Shown here in pieces: positions 1-7,160 of a stretch of DNA of 11,338 nucleotides; position 1 is the first letter of the stretch, and each line of letters begins with the position of its first letter. The stretch covers positions 1 to 11,338 of the forward strand of contig CAJTNK010000060.1 in NCBI GenBank assembly GCA_910577885.1. The letters are read 5' to 3'. The notes below the pieces were generated by a model that was not told the DNA's origin, did no database searches, and worked only from the letters and a program-made list of their open reading frames with translations. This DNA comes from an uncultured Rikenella sp. (GTDB lineage Bacteria > Bacteroidota > Bacteroidia > Bacteroidales > Rikenellaceae). The position numbers were made by a program, and so were the translations under genes.

Positions 1-1
1 C

Positions 2-18
2 AAAAGCCCCTGTGGGGC
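2..18 (-). terminator. possible intrinsic terminator, GCCCC-nnn-GGGGC hairpin
   Basis: A 5-bp GC stem (GCCCC at 6-10, GGGGC at 14-18) with a 3-nt loop is followed, reading the minus strand, by a short TTTT run (2-5). The same design with another loop lies at 121-136. The stem is short, so this may be a repeat-borne hairpin with weak terminator activity. Confidence 0.3.
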
Positions 19-84
19 CGCTCGACACTCGAAAGCTGGAGTTGGCTCGGCAACAAGCTTCGACTGCCCTGCGCAGGCGGCGGC
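15..84 (+). repeat. dispersed intergenic repeat unit, copy 1
   Basis: A degenerate form of the palindrome GTGCCGCTCGGCAC (15-28) is followed by CGAAAGCTGGAGTTGGCTCG, CAACAA and a later ACTGCCCT. The 31 nt at 26-56 are identical to 9332-9362, and a third copy lies inverted at 8641-8711. It is not coding in any convincing frame. It sits just past the terminators of the hexosaminidase gene. Confidence 0.8.
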
Positions 85-120
85 CGTAGAGGACCAACCT
101 AAACAGAGAAAACCCCAATA

Positions 121-136
121 AAAGCCCCAACGGGGC
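121..136 (-). terminator. possible second intrinsic terminator, GCCCC-AAC-GGGGC hairpin
   Basis: A perfect 5-bp stem (124-128 with 132-136) and 3-nt loop are followed on the minus strand by TTTTATT (117-123). It lies downstream of the stronger terminator at 221-258, so it may be a backup for the hexosaminidase transcript or simply part of the repeat mosaic. Confidence 0.35.
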
Positions 137-149
137 CCCGGCGGGGCGG

Positions 150-166
150 GCGATGCTACGCATCGC
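150..166. repeat. GCGATGC-TAC-GCATCGC hairpin
   Basis: A perfect 7-bp inverted repeat with a 3-nt centre. The same hairpin is found inverted at 8612-8628, and a variant with centre AAA lies at 9089-9105. Copies 1 and 2 also share the sequence that follows (a GGCCT..CGG..GAAA.TT word), so they belong to one larger module. Confidence 0.7.
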
Positions 167-220
167 ATGGGCCTGCCGGCAGAGAAATTCGCAAACCGTC
201 CGCGCACAAGCGGAGAACCA

Positions 221-258
221 CAAAAATAGCCAAGGCTCCGAATAATGGGGCCTTGGCT
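221..258 (-). terminator. intrinsic terminator of the hexosaminidase gene
   Basis: On the minus strand a perfect 9-bp stem, AGCCAAGGC (258-250) with GCCTTGGCT (236-228), extends by two further pairs across one mismatch and is followed directly by ATTTTTG (227-221). It lies about 80 nt past the stop codon of the GH20 gene, which makes it the natural end of that transcript. Confidence 0.8.
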
Positions 259-338
259 GTACGTCGCTATATTTTTCGGCAGGAAATGTTAGAGCTCCCG
301 CCGAAACTCGGCCTGACGGGAAACAAAAGTCGTACCGG

Positions 339-2513
339 TCAATAAACCACCACTTCGTCCGTAAAGATCCAGGCCGGTGAACCCGCACGCGGATGACCCG
401 CCGGCAAAACCCCTCGGTTCGTCGCCCGGATCCGGATGTACCGTGCCGATACAGGCGCCTTGAACCGCAGGTCGAACGGGCGAATCATCACTTCCGAGTC
501 GCTGTCGTCCGCCACCGACCGCTCGGCCGCGATCGTAAAACGGTTGCCGTCCGTCGACGTCCATACGGTCAGGCCGGTCGGCAGCATGACCGACGTCGAT
601 GCCAAGTGTTGCAGAAATTGAATCCACACCCCGGCCACCGGCTGTTCCTCGCCCAAGTCCAACGTCAGCTCCATGTCCGTCCGCTCGAACCCCTGCCAAG
701 CCCGGTCGTCGCCCCGCTTGAAAGCATAGCGGTTGTCCACCAGCGCCGTATCGCCTCCCCCCGTGTAGGCCGCGTTGTAGGGCGTCGCGTACGAAACTTT
801 CGCCCGCGTCGCCCGGTTCAACAGGTGCGGAACCTGCAACACGCATCCCGCCGGCCGGCCATTCCGAAACGCCTGCGCCGTCAACGTAGCCGGTTCCCGG
901 ATCACAATCGAGTCCGCATACAAAGCCGCCCCCTCCGTAGGAAGACTCCCGTCCAGCGTATAACGCACCGGATAACCCGTCAGTTCTGCCCCCAGCCGGA
1001 CCACCAAGGCTCCCGAGTCGTTAAAATGTTGGTCGGCGATGAATGGTGTCAGTCCGCTCTCGGCATACCGCCATCCCCGAGCCGCATATCGGTCCAACTG
1101 CCGGTCCAGCTTACGTTCGAAACGCTCCCAGTCTTTGGCCGTCGTGTCCGTCCACAACGCCTCGGACAAGGCCGCCAAACGAGGCAGCAGCATATATTCC
1201 ACGTGGTCCGGCGTACGAATGCTCTCGGTCCAGATATTGGCCTGTCCACCCAGGATATGGTGGCGCTTGGACGAGTCGACCTCCGGCCGCACCGGATCGA
1301 ACGAGTAGACGCGCGGCAGGCCGTTGTATCCGCCCCAGGCCTGCGGCTCGCAGGGGTTCTGGCCCTGGTAGTGGTCGAAATAGACGTAGTCCAGCGGCAC
1401 CATCACCGCATCGTGGCCGGCATTGGCCGCCCGCACACCCCCCTCGAAACCGGTCCACGACATCACCGTCGCATTCGGCGCCAGCCCCCCCTCCAGGATC
1501 TCGTCGTAACCGATCATCGCCTTCCCTTTGGAGTTGATGTACTGCTCCATCCGGCGGACGAAATAGCTCTGCAACTCATGCTCGTCTTTGAGTCCCTCGG
1601 CCCGTTTGCGCGCCTGGCACCGCGGACAAGCGCTCCACTGCTCCTTGCCCACTTCGTCGCCCCCGATGTGGATGTAGGGCGACTCCGGAAAGAGGTCGAT
1701 GACCTCGTCGATCAGCTGTTGCAGGAACACGAACGTCGAGTCGTTCCCCGGACAGTAGACGCCGCTCCCGGGCTGTGCCGTCGGACAGGCGTACTCCGGA
1801 TAGGCGAACGTCGCCGCCTCGGAATGGCCCGGCATTTCGATCTCCGGGATCACCGTGATGTGCCGCTCCCGGGCATAAGCCACGATCTCGCGCACATCCT
1901 CCTTCGTGTAATAGCCGCCATAGGTATCCGCACTGTCCCGTCTCGATTCGTCGCTGAGCTCCAGTCCGATCCACGGCGCCTTCGGGTCCTTCACCCGCCG
2001 CCACGCCGCCCGTTGGGTCAGGAGCGGATACCGGTCACTCTCCAACCGCCAGCCGATCCCGTCGGTCAGGTGCCAGTGGAAGACGTTCATCCGGTGGTAG
2101 GCCAGGATGTCGAGGTACTTTTTGATAAACTCCTTCGGGAAAAAGTGCCGGCTGACGTCGAGGTGCATCCCCCGCCACCGAAACCTCGGCGCGTCGTTCA
2201 CCACCCCCGTGGGCACCCACCCGGCCGAATCCTTGAGCTGTTCCAGGGTCTGCAAGCCGTAGAACACCCCGGCCTCGCCGCCCCCTACAACCTCGGCCCC
2301 GTCCGGTCCGACGGTCAGACGGTAACCCTCCGGATCCGAAACAACGGCCGTATCGACCGCCGTCCGCAGATCTTCCGGCCCGATCCGGACAAAATCACCG
2401 CCCTCCACAAACGCCCTGGGCTGCGGTATCACCGCCGCTTCCCGCGGCTCCGGCCGCACGCCGCACGCTACGGCGAACACCCCGCCAAAGGCCACTAAAA
2501 TCAAATTCCGCAT
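339..2513 (-). CDS. GH20 beta-N-acetylhexosaminidase, lipoprotein, with C-terminal discoidin-like domain
   Basis: A 724-residue exo-hexosaminidase expected to release terminal GlcNAc or GalNAc from glycans. Residues 1-17 form a lipoprotein signal with lipobox AVAC and lipidated Cys17, so it is membrane-anchored. An N-terminal GH20b-like domain (about 25-105) precedes the GH20 barrel (about 108-455). The catalytic pair Asp286-Glu287 lies in HIGGDEV, and further sugar-site marks are HWHLTD (146-151), PGH (228-230), MSW (351-353) and NIWTE (426-430). Residues about 500-560 look like the beta-sandwich often found after GH20 (YTLDGSLPT), and about 570-724 resemble an F5/8 type C module (RYIRIRA near 691). 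The catalytic residues are intact, and the length suits multi-domain Bacteroidota GH20 enzymes. The ATG at 2513 is chosen because it puts the signal peptide at the N terminus. The leader is A/T-rich with no Shine-Dalgarno. No SusCD partner is in view, so the natural substrate (mucin, host glycan or chitobiose) is open. Confidence 0.93.
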   Translation of the reverse strand: MRNLILVAFGGVFAVACGVRPEPREAAVIPQPRAFVEGGDFVRIGPEDLRTAVDTAVVSDPEGYRLTVGPDGAEVVGGGEAGVFYGLQTLEQLKDSAGWVPTGVVNDAPRFRWRGMHLDVSRHFFPKEFIKKYLDILAYHRMNVFHWHLTDGIGWRLESDRYPLLTQRAAWRRVKDPKAPWIGLELSDESRRDSADTYGGYYTKEDVREIVAYARERHITVIPEIEMPGHSEAATFAYPEYACPTAQPGSGVYCPGNDSTFVFLQQLIDEVIDLFPESPYIHIGGDEVGKEQWSACPRCQARKRAEGLKDEHELQSYFVRRMEQYINSKGKAMIGYDEILEGGLAPNATVMSWTGFEGGVRAANAGHDAVMVPLDYVYFDHYQGQNPCEPQAWGGYNGLPRVYSFDPVRPEVDSSKRHHILGGQANIWTESIRTPDHVEYMLLPRLAALSEALWTDTTAKDWERFERKLDRQLDRYAARGWRYAESGLTPFIADQHFNDSGALVVRLGAELTGYPVRYTLDGSLPTEGAALYADSIVIREPATLTAQAFRNGRPAGCVLQVPHLLNRATRAKVSYATPYNAAYTGGGDTALVDNRYAFKRGDDRAWQGFERTDMELTLDLGEEQPVAGVWIQFLQHLASTSVMLPTGLTVWTSTDGNRFTIAAERSVADDSDSEVMIRPFDLRFKAPVSARYIRIRATNRGVLPAGHPRAGSPAWIFTDEVVVY

Positions 2514-2627
2514 ATAAAATCAGTTTTTTTACCTGTGTATGTCTGTTATTGGCTACTGTATGGAACTGTCCCTTTTACTTTCGCTATGCTCGTTTTGCTT
2601 TCGGTAATTTGTAAACCGTCATTGGCT

Positions 2628-2727
2628 ACGGGCCAGAACTGCCGCTTTTTGTAAAAAGCGGCACCAAAAACTTTTGAGATAGCATACGCTTTGTATGAGG
2701 CATCCGCAAGCTAATGCTCTGGCCCGT
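2628..2727. other. nested stem-loop element (outer 10-bp stem with inner hairpins)
   Basis: ACGGGCCAGA (2628-2637) is the exact reverse complement of TCTGGCCCGT (2718-2727). Between these arms lie a perfect 11-bp hairpin with a 2-nt loop (2640-2663, TGCCGCTTTTT and its complement) and a 5-bp hairpin CATAC-GCTTT-GTATG (2683-2697). The arrangement could fold as a multibranch structure on either strand. It lies in the 507-bp gap between the hexosaminidase start and the DUF4837 stop. I recognise no known RNA family. Confidence 0.55.
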
Positions 2728-2729
2728 TA

Positions 2730-2804
2730 TTGGGGTGGCACTTTTTGTGGACGCGCTTTTAGGCTGTGAAAAACCTTAGGCGCGCCCACAAAAGGCCACC
2801 CCAA
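2730..2804. repeat. long imperfect inverted repeat (about 30-bp arms)
   Basis: The left arm from 2730 (TTGGGGTGGC, then TTTTTGTGG and CGCGC) pairs with the right arm ending at 2804 (GCGCG, CCACAAAA, GGCCACCCCAA), with a few mismatches and a loop of about 10 nt around 2764-2773. It could block transcription in either direction or be the footprint of a small mobile element. No transposase or target duplication is visible. Confidence 0.6.
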
Positions 2805-2841
2805 AAGAAAGGACCCAAGGCTCTTGATTACGGCAGCCCAT

Positions 2842-2858
2842 GGAATGCGAAGCATTCC
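2842..2858. repeat. GGAATGC-GAA-GCATTCC hairpin
   Basis: A perfect 7-bp inverted repeat with a 3-nt centre. It has the same layout as the GCGATGC-nnn-GCATCGC hairpins elsewhere in the window but a different stem sequence. Confidence 0.55.
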
Positions 2859-2872
2859 CGAAAGTTTTTCTG

Positions 2873-2896
2873 GTTCTCTTTGTTCACAAAGAGAAC
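2873..2896. repeat. 9-bp hairpin GTTCTCTTT-GTTCAC-AAAGAGAAC
   Basis: A perfect 9-bp stem with a 6-nt loop. It lies about 125 nt past the stop of the DUF4837 gene and could stop or protect that transcript, but no T-run follows on the minus strand, so it is not a classical intrinsic terminator. Confidence 0.5.
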
Positions 2897-2993
2897 AGTA
2901 CCCTCCTGTTGCTAAAGCACAGTTTGCATATTATACCGAAGTAACACGAGGAAAACGAAGTTAGTAAGAACAGTTCCAGCCCGTCGCCAAAGA

Positions 2994-3009
2994 ACGGATA
3001 TAGATCCGT
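2994..3009 (-). terminator. weak candidate terminator after the DUF4837 gene
   Basis: A 6-bp stem ACGGAT/ATCCGT with a 4-nt loop, followed on the minus strand by TTCTTTGG. It begins 11 nt after the stop codon. The position fits, but stem and T-run are both short. Confidence 0.3.
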
Positions 3010-3020
3010 AAGAGAGCGGG

Positions 3021-4016
3021 TTATTTCGGGATTCGGACCGTCATGAAGATGGCTTCGACCTGTCGTACGTAGTCCCGCATGGGTACCGTGTTGTTGGGCG
3101 AGGGTGAGTAGACGTAGCCGTCGATGGCCAGCATGCGTCCTTTGTCCGCCTCGTAGGTCGTGTAGTTGATGAACGGCCCCCCCATGAAGTCGCCCGTGAC
3201 GTCCCAGAAACCGCGCACCTGCATCCACCGCCGCCCGTGGACCGTCAGGATCTTCTGGTCCGGCATGACCGCCGTGCTGGTGGACATGTAGCTTCCGTCG
3301 GAGGGTCCCGGAACCTGCATGACGGCAGCGTTGCGAGCCGCGATGATGTTTCCGGCCGAGGTGTTGCGTGCGGCGGCCGTCGAGTCCGCCACCGGATAGG
3401 TGTAGATCATGAAGCCGACGCTGGCCAGCGGCAGTTCGAACGAGATCCACAGAAAATCGGTCGTGTCGAGCCGCACGCGATAGCCCTGCGGAATGCTCAT
3501 CTCGAAGCCGAATTTTTCGCGGACCAGGGGTCCGATTTTCGGGTCGCGGTACTTTTCGGCGCGTGCCACGAGCCGGTCGCGCTCCGTGATCTCGAACAAC
3601 CGCGTCAGGTCTGCCCCATAGCGGTGCAGGAATGCCGCCAGCGAGTCCGTCGACGGCGAGGTGACGGTCACCTCCAGCTGCGGCTGTGCGTTGACATCGT
3701 ACCGGGCCGTCATGTCCGACACCGGATAGCGGTCGCCCGTGCGCAGGATCAGGATGTTGCGATGTTTGCTCACCGTGGATTTGTAGCCTCCCTGCGGCAC
3801 GTTGTAGAGCGTGAACTTCGGTTCCGGCTGGTTGACCATCTCCACCTCGTCGGCCAGATAAGCCCGGAGGGTGTCGCCGGCCGCGCTCTGCCAGAGCTCC
3901 GGCGACGAAACCACGAACATTTCGTAGGGTTTCCCCACCGACGACACCTGGGTCGAGCCGCAGCCCACCAGCAGTGCAGCCCCGGCCGAGAGCAGGGCGA
4001 TGTACATGTTTCTCAT
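3021..4016 (-). CDS. DUF4837 family lipoprotein
   Basis: A 331-residue predicted lipoprotein of unknown function. The start at 4016 is preferred over an in-frame upstream start at 4082, because from 4016 the protein opens directly with a short signal peptide and lipobox LVGC (Cys19), and because a promoter box at 4052-4059 lies between the two starts. The mature part is soluble, with no other membrane segment. The C-terminal third carries the stretch RGFWDVTGDFMGGPF followed by INYTTYEADKGR, and the end reads VRQVEAIFMTVRIPK. I associate this pattern with the Bacteroidota family DUF4837; that is recognition from memory, not a search. The gene follows the phosphoethanolamine transferase on the same strand after 117 nt but has its own promoter. 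Function and side of the membrane are unknown. Confidence 0.8.
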   Translation of the reverse strand: MRNMYIALLSAGAALLVGCGSTQVSSVGKPYEMFVVSSPELWQSAAGDTLRAYLADEVEMVNQPEPKFTLYNVPQGGYKSTVSKHRNILILRTGDRYPVSDMTARYDVNAQPQLEVTVTSPSTDSLAAFLHRYGADLTRLFEITERDRLVARAEKYRDPKIGPLVREKFGFEMSIPQGYRVRLDTTDFLWISFELPLASVGFMIYTYPVADSTAAARNTSAGNIIAARNAAVMQVPGPSDGSYMSTSTAVMPDQKILTVHGRRWMQVRGFWDVTGDFMGGPFINYTTYEADKGRMLAIDGYVYSPSPNNTVPMRDYVRQVEAIFMTVRIPK

Positions 4017-4051
4017 AAATTCCGAGGGTTTGTAGGTTAGTGTGTATGACA

Positions 4052-4083
4052 CAAAGGTAGGTATTTTCCCGAGGCTTCGCAAC
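4052..4083 (-). promoter_or_regulatory. Bacteroidota-type promoter of the DUF4837 lipoprotein gene
   Basis: The minus strand carries TACCTTTG (4059-4052), a perfect match to the Bacteroidota -7 consensus TAnnTTTG. A TTGC/GTTG word about 19-20 nt upstream stands in for the -33 TTTG. A start of transcription near 4045 would leave a leader of about 30 nt before the ATG at 4016. Confidence 0.65.
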
Positions 4084-4133
4084 CGGCTTGCGCGGGGGGC
4101 GACTCATCGAGGGGGGCGTGCCGGGCGGGGGAG

Positions 4134-5885
4134 CTATCGGGCGGGAAAGTCGAGCCCCATGCGGCGGAACATGTCGATGTCCGGCGAGCGGAGCCCCAGC
4201 CGGTCGAGCGGTTCGGGCCGGTTGTGGTCGTTCAGGAAGTGTCGCGGCCGGACCCTGAACGAGGCGGAGGAGACCGCCAGAGAGTCGTTGCGGTAGGGGG
4301 TCTCGATGCCGCCGAGGTCGAGCATCGTGTGGAAAACGATGTTGGTGGTCATCGGTTTCCGGGCGTTGGCGCGGGCCGCTGCGCGGGCTTCCGGACGCAG
4401 TGTGTCGTAATCTGCCGAGAACCAAACCACACAAGGAATGTGGAGCTGGTAGTAGGTCGGGATGGGCGAGGCGTGCAGAAAGAGGTTCCGCCGGTCGTCG
4501 TAGAGGTCTTCGCCGTGGTCCGAGGCGTAGAGCATCGCCGAGGCCGTGTTCGGCAAGGCGCGCAGGCGGCCGATGAGTCGGCTCAGAAAACGGTCCGTGT
4601 CGCGGATCGAGTTGTCGTAGGCGTTCACCAGCCGGTCGCGGAGGTCGGGCCCCACCGACTCGTAGACCGCCGGCCGGAAATAGGCCTCCCGAGCCGGATA
4701 ACGCTCCTGGTAGTCGAAGTGCGAACCGTAGGTGTGGAGGACGATGAAGAGTTTCCGACTGTCGCCCCGGCCGGACGAGGTGTCGGTCAGCAGCGCGTCG
4801 ACGGCCCGCAGCAGCTCTTCGTCGTACGGCTCGGCAGCAGCCTCGCCGGGGGTCGCCGGGGCTTTCAGAAAGAGCGTCGTGTCGGCCTCGGCTCCGAAAT
4901 GGTCGATGAACGAGCCGTTGGGCCGTTGGTTCGAGAAGAAGGCCGTCCGGAAACCCGCCTCGCGGAAAGCCGTCAGGATGCTTTTGTGGGTGTAGATGAC
5001 GTCGTAGTCCTCGGCCGAAGCCGCACTGAGCATGATGGGCACGCTCTTGTGGGTGGCGTTGGCCTGGGTCAGCATGTCGCGGAAGCAGACCAGCCCCGGC
5101 TCCTGCATCAGGAGCGGGGTGGTCGGCCGGTCGTAGCCGTAGAGCTGCCAGTTGAGCGCCCGCGAAGTCTCGCCCACCACCAGGACATAGACTTCGCGCA
5201 GCGTGTCGGGTCGTTCGGACCGGGCCTCGAACCGGAAGTCGCGCGAGGTCTCGGCATAACGGGCGGTCCGCTGCCAGCGGTCGACCGCCTGCGTGAAGTT
5301 GTAGGCGATGTTGAGGGGCCAGAGGTCGTACTTCGCGCGGTAGGCCGGATCCTGGATCCGGGCGCCGACCATCGCTCCGCCGCCGACCAACAGCACGAAC
5401 GCCGCCCGCCACAAGCTCCTGCGCCGGAACGCGTCCGAGAGCCGGTCGGGCAGCCGCGCCGAAACCACCCCGAGGATCAGGGTCGGCACGTAGAGGGCCA
5501 CGACCCCCACGATGGCCGGGACGAGTTTCCCGAGCAGCTCCATCGCCTCGCCGGAGTTGGTGGTGGCCACGTTCAGGAGCATGTCGACGGCGATGATCGA
5601 GTTGCCGAACAGGTAGAGCAGCACCAGCTGAAAAGCCCCGAAAACAAGTACCGGCAAGAGGCACCACAACGGCAGACCGGGTCTCCGCGCCAGGGCGAAC
5701 AGACCCATCCACACGCCGCCCGGCACGAGCAGCAGAGCCGCCTTGCCGAGCCACGGCATCGGCTCGGTGACGCACAGAAACAGGTTCGGCACCAACAACA
5801 CCGCCACGAACACCGTGTAGTAGGTGCGTTGGTCGGCCCACGGCCCCCGCAGCAGCCGTCGTATCAACTCCTTAAAACGCTTCAT
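4134..5885 (-). CDS. phosphoethanolamine transferase, EptA/MCR-type inner-membrane sulfatase-fold enzyme
   Basis: A 583-residue enzyme expected to move phosphoethanolamine from phosphatidylethanolamine onto lipid A or another envelope glycolipid. Residues 1-175 hold about five membrane helices. The segment around 101-113 (Asp101, Asn105, Thr109, Glu113) resembles the substrate-binding loop of EptA. The periplasmic domain has the nucleophile Thr240 in VVGETSRALNWQLYGY, SVPIMLS (281-287), HTYGSH (384-389), the metal-binding pair Asp456-His457 in YASDHGED, and His471 in HASP. All expected catalytic and zinc ligands seem present, so it should be active. Its first 14 nt overlap the end of the barrel gene, and no Shine-Dalgarno precedes the ATG, which points to translational coupling. 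In Bacteroidota, lipid A carrying phosphoethanolamine is known, so lipid A is the likely acceptor; a glycan or protein acceptor cannot be excluded. Confidence 0.88.
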   Translation of the reverse strand: MKRFKELIRRLLRGPWADQRTYYTVFVAVLLVPNLFLCVTEPMPWLGKAALLLVPGGVWMGLFALARRPGLPLWCLLPVLVFGAFQLVLLYLFGNSIIAVDMLLNVATTNSGEAMELLGKLVPAIVGVVALYVPTLILGVVSARLPDRLSDAFRRRSLWRAAFVLLVGGGAMVGARIQDPAYRAKYDLWPLNIAYNFTQAVDRWQRTARYAETSRDFRFEARSERPDTLREVYVLVVGETSRALNWQLYGYDRPTTPLLMQEPGLVCFRDMLTQANATHKSVPIMLSAASAEDYDVIYTHKSILTAFREAGFRTAFFSNQRPNGSFIDHFGAEADTTLFLKAPATPGEAAAEPYDEELLRAVDALLTDTSSGRGDSRKLFIVLHTYGSHFDYQERYPAREAYFRPAVYESVGPDLRDRLVNAYDNSIRDTDRFLSRLIGRLRALPNTASAMLYASDHGEDLYDDRRNLFLHASPIPTYYQLHIPCVVWFSADYDTLRPEARAAARANARKPMTTNIVFHTMLDLGGIETPYRNDSLAVSSASFRVRPRHFLNDHNRPEPLDRLGLRSPDIDMFRRMGLDFPAR

Positions 5886-7131
5886 TGATCTGGAAGATGA
5901 ACCCGTTCTGTCCCCGGCCGAAACCGTAGTCCAGGCGGACGTTCACCCGTTTTTTGAATTCCCACCGGTAGCCGATCCCGTAGTTGGGCAGCGTATGGTC
6001 CCACCGGAAGCTCCGGAAGTCGTGGTAGACGTTCCCGGCTCCCACCCATAGGGCGATCCCGTGGCGGTTGTAAATGTGTTGGCGGAGCTCCACCTGGACC
6101 TCCGTGAGGTTGCGATCGCGGTAGCGACCCTCGTAGTAGCCCCGCATGCGGTACGAGCCGCCCATCTTGGCCAGCATGGCCCACGACACGGTGCCGTAGT
6201 TGTGCTGCGAGTGGAGGTCGAAGGCCAGCACGGCGCCTTTCCAGAGCCGCTGGTAGTAGTCCGCGATCAGGTCCGTGTTTCCGTACACGTCGCGGTTGCC
6301 CAGCCAGCCCGGATGGGCGTACTGTTCCAGTCGCACGTACCAACCCCGGTAGGCGTTGGTCATCACGTCCCGCGAATCGTAGTTCACCACCAGCCCCACC
6401 CCGAGGCTCAGGGCCGAGGGGCGCTGGCCCTCGAGCAGCTCCGGCTTCCGGAACCGCAGGCCGTCCACGTAGTCGAAGCTCACGACCGGTCCCAGATAGA
6501 GGTTCCGCGCCACGCGGATCTGAAAATCGACCTTCGCCTGGTTCTGTTTCCGGGTATACTTGCTGGCGTTGGCGTTGTCGACATTCCGGTCGTAGCCGAT
6601 CCCCCAGAAGTAGCTCGGAAACGAGAAGGTGTACAGGAGGTAGTTCAACCGGTAGCGATCCTTCGGGAAGATGTTGGCCCCCCGGAGACCCACCATGTAG
6701 AAGCCCGAGATGGCCACCGAGCTGAACAACGAAACGTTCGAGGGCTGCAGCAGGGTGTCGCGCCGGTCCATCCGGTACAGGCCCGATGCCACCAGCCCCA
6801 AGCCCACCTTCGTATCGTTGGAGTAGAACGGTCCGCCGATGATGCTGAAGTCGAACTTTTTGTCCCGTTTCTCCTGGTTGGACTCCGTGAAGAAGCGTTT
6901 GAACCGCTCCCACCCGGAGCGTTTCGCCGCCGCGGTGTCCGTTGAGGTCTCTGTCCCGGCGGGTTCGGCTCCTGTGAGCACCCCGGTCGCGGTATCTCCC
7001 CGGGCGATCGCCACCGTCGCGCCGTGGCTCGGAGCGGCCGCCTCGCACCGGGCAAGGCCGCCGAAGGTCGCCGCTACCCCCGTAGCGACGACCCCCAGAA
7101 CCATCCGTATGAAGCGTGCGTGTCGAACCAT
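5872..7131 (-). CDS. BamA/TamA-family outer-membrane beta-barrel protein without POTRA domains
   Basis: A 419-residue protein with an N-terminal signal peptide (hydrophobic core about 10-25). A low-complexity, Ala/Thr-rich linker (about 35-70) and a short basic stretch follow. The rest alternates hydrophobic and polar residues as in transmembrane strands. SIIGGPFYSNDTKVGLG (about 97-112) resembles the first barrel strands of this family. MRGYYEGRYRDRN (329-341) matches the conserved RGY/RGF motif of Omp85 barrels. The chain ends in FIFQINEAF with a terminal Phe, the usual outer-membrane assembly signal. There is no room for POTRA repeats, so it is the short surface-antigen type rather than the assembly factor BamA itself. 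GGAGG lies 7 nt before the ATG. It follows the PCMD gene by 29 nt and overlaps the phosphoethanolamine transferase gene, so the three probably share a transcript. Cargo or function is unknown. Confidence 0.82.
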   Translation of the reverse strand: MVRHARFIRMVLGVVATGVAATFGGLARCEAAAPSHGATVAIARGDTATGVLTGAEPAGTETSTDTAAAKRSGWERFKRFFTESNQEKRDKKFDFSIIGGPFYSNDTKVGLGLVASGLYRMDRRDTLLQPSNVSLFSSVAISGFYMVGLRGANIFPKDRYRLNYLLYTFSFPSYFWGIGYDRNVDNANASKYTRKQNQAKVDFQIRVARNLYLGPVVSFDYVDGLRFRKPELLEGQRPSALSLGVGLVVNYDSRDVMTNAYRGWYVRLEQYAHPGWLGNRDVYGNTDLIADYYQRLWKGAVLAFDLHSQHNYGTVSWAMLAKMGGSYRMRGYYEGRYRDRNLTEVQVELRQHIYNRHGIALWVGAGNVYHDFRSFRWDHTLPNYGIGYRWEFKKRVNVRLDYGFGRGQNGFIFQINEAF

Positions 7132-7138
7132 CGTAGCC

Positions 7139-7143
7139 CCTCC
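7139..7143 (-). promoter_or_regulatory. Shine-Dalgarno of the barrel gene
   Basis: GGAGG on the minus strand, 7 nt upstream of the ATG at 7131. It fixes this start codon. Strong Shine-Dalgarno sequences are uncommon in Bacteroidota, and both this gene and the preceding PCMD gene have one. Confidence 0.7.
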
Positions 7144-7160
7144 CTATACCCTGTGCACAA

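Noticed and set aside
393..2498. 701-codon plus-strand open frame opposite the hexosaminidase
   Set aside because: It is the antisense shadow of a high-GC gene: rich in Arg, His, Pro and Val with no domain features, while the minus frame has complete GH20 motifs.
4017..4082. 22-residue N-terminal extension of the DUF4837 protein
   Set aside because: It would bury the signal peptide and lipobox inside the chain, and the promoter box at 4052-4059 lies within it.
2884..5841. 985-codon minus-strand open frame across two genes
   Set aside because: It runs in another frame through the DUF4837 and phosphoethanolamine transferase genes and the gap between them. It is Arg/Gly/Pro-rich with no recognisable fold; the overlapping frames hold recognised families.
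4224..5888. 554-codon plus-strand open frame
   Set aside because: Antisense shadow of the phosphoethanolamine transferase with low-complexity Arg/Val/Gly composition.
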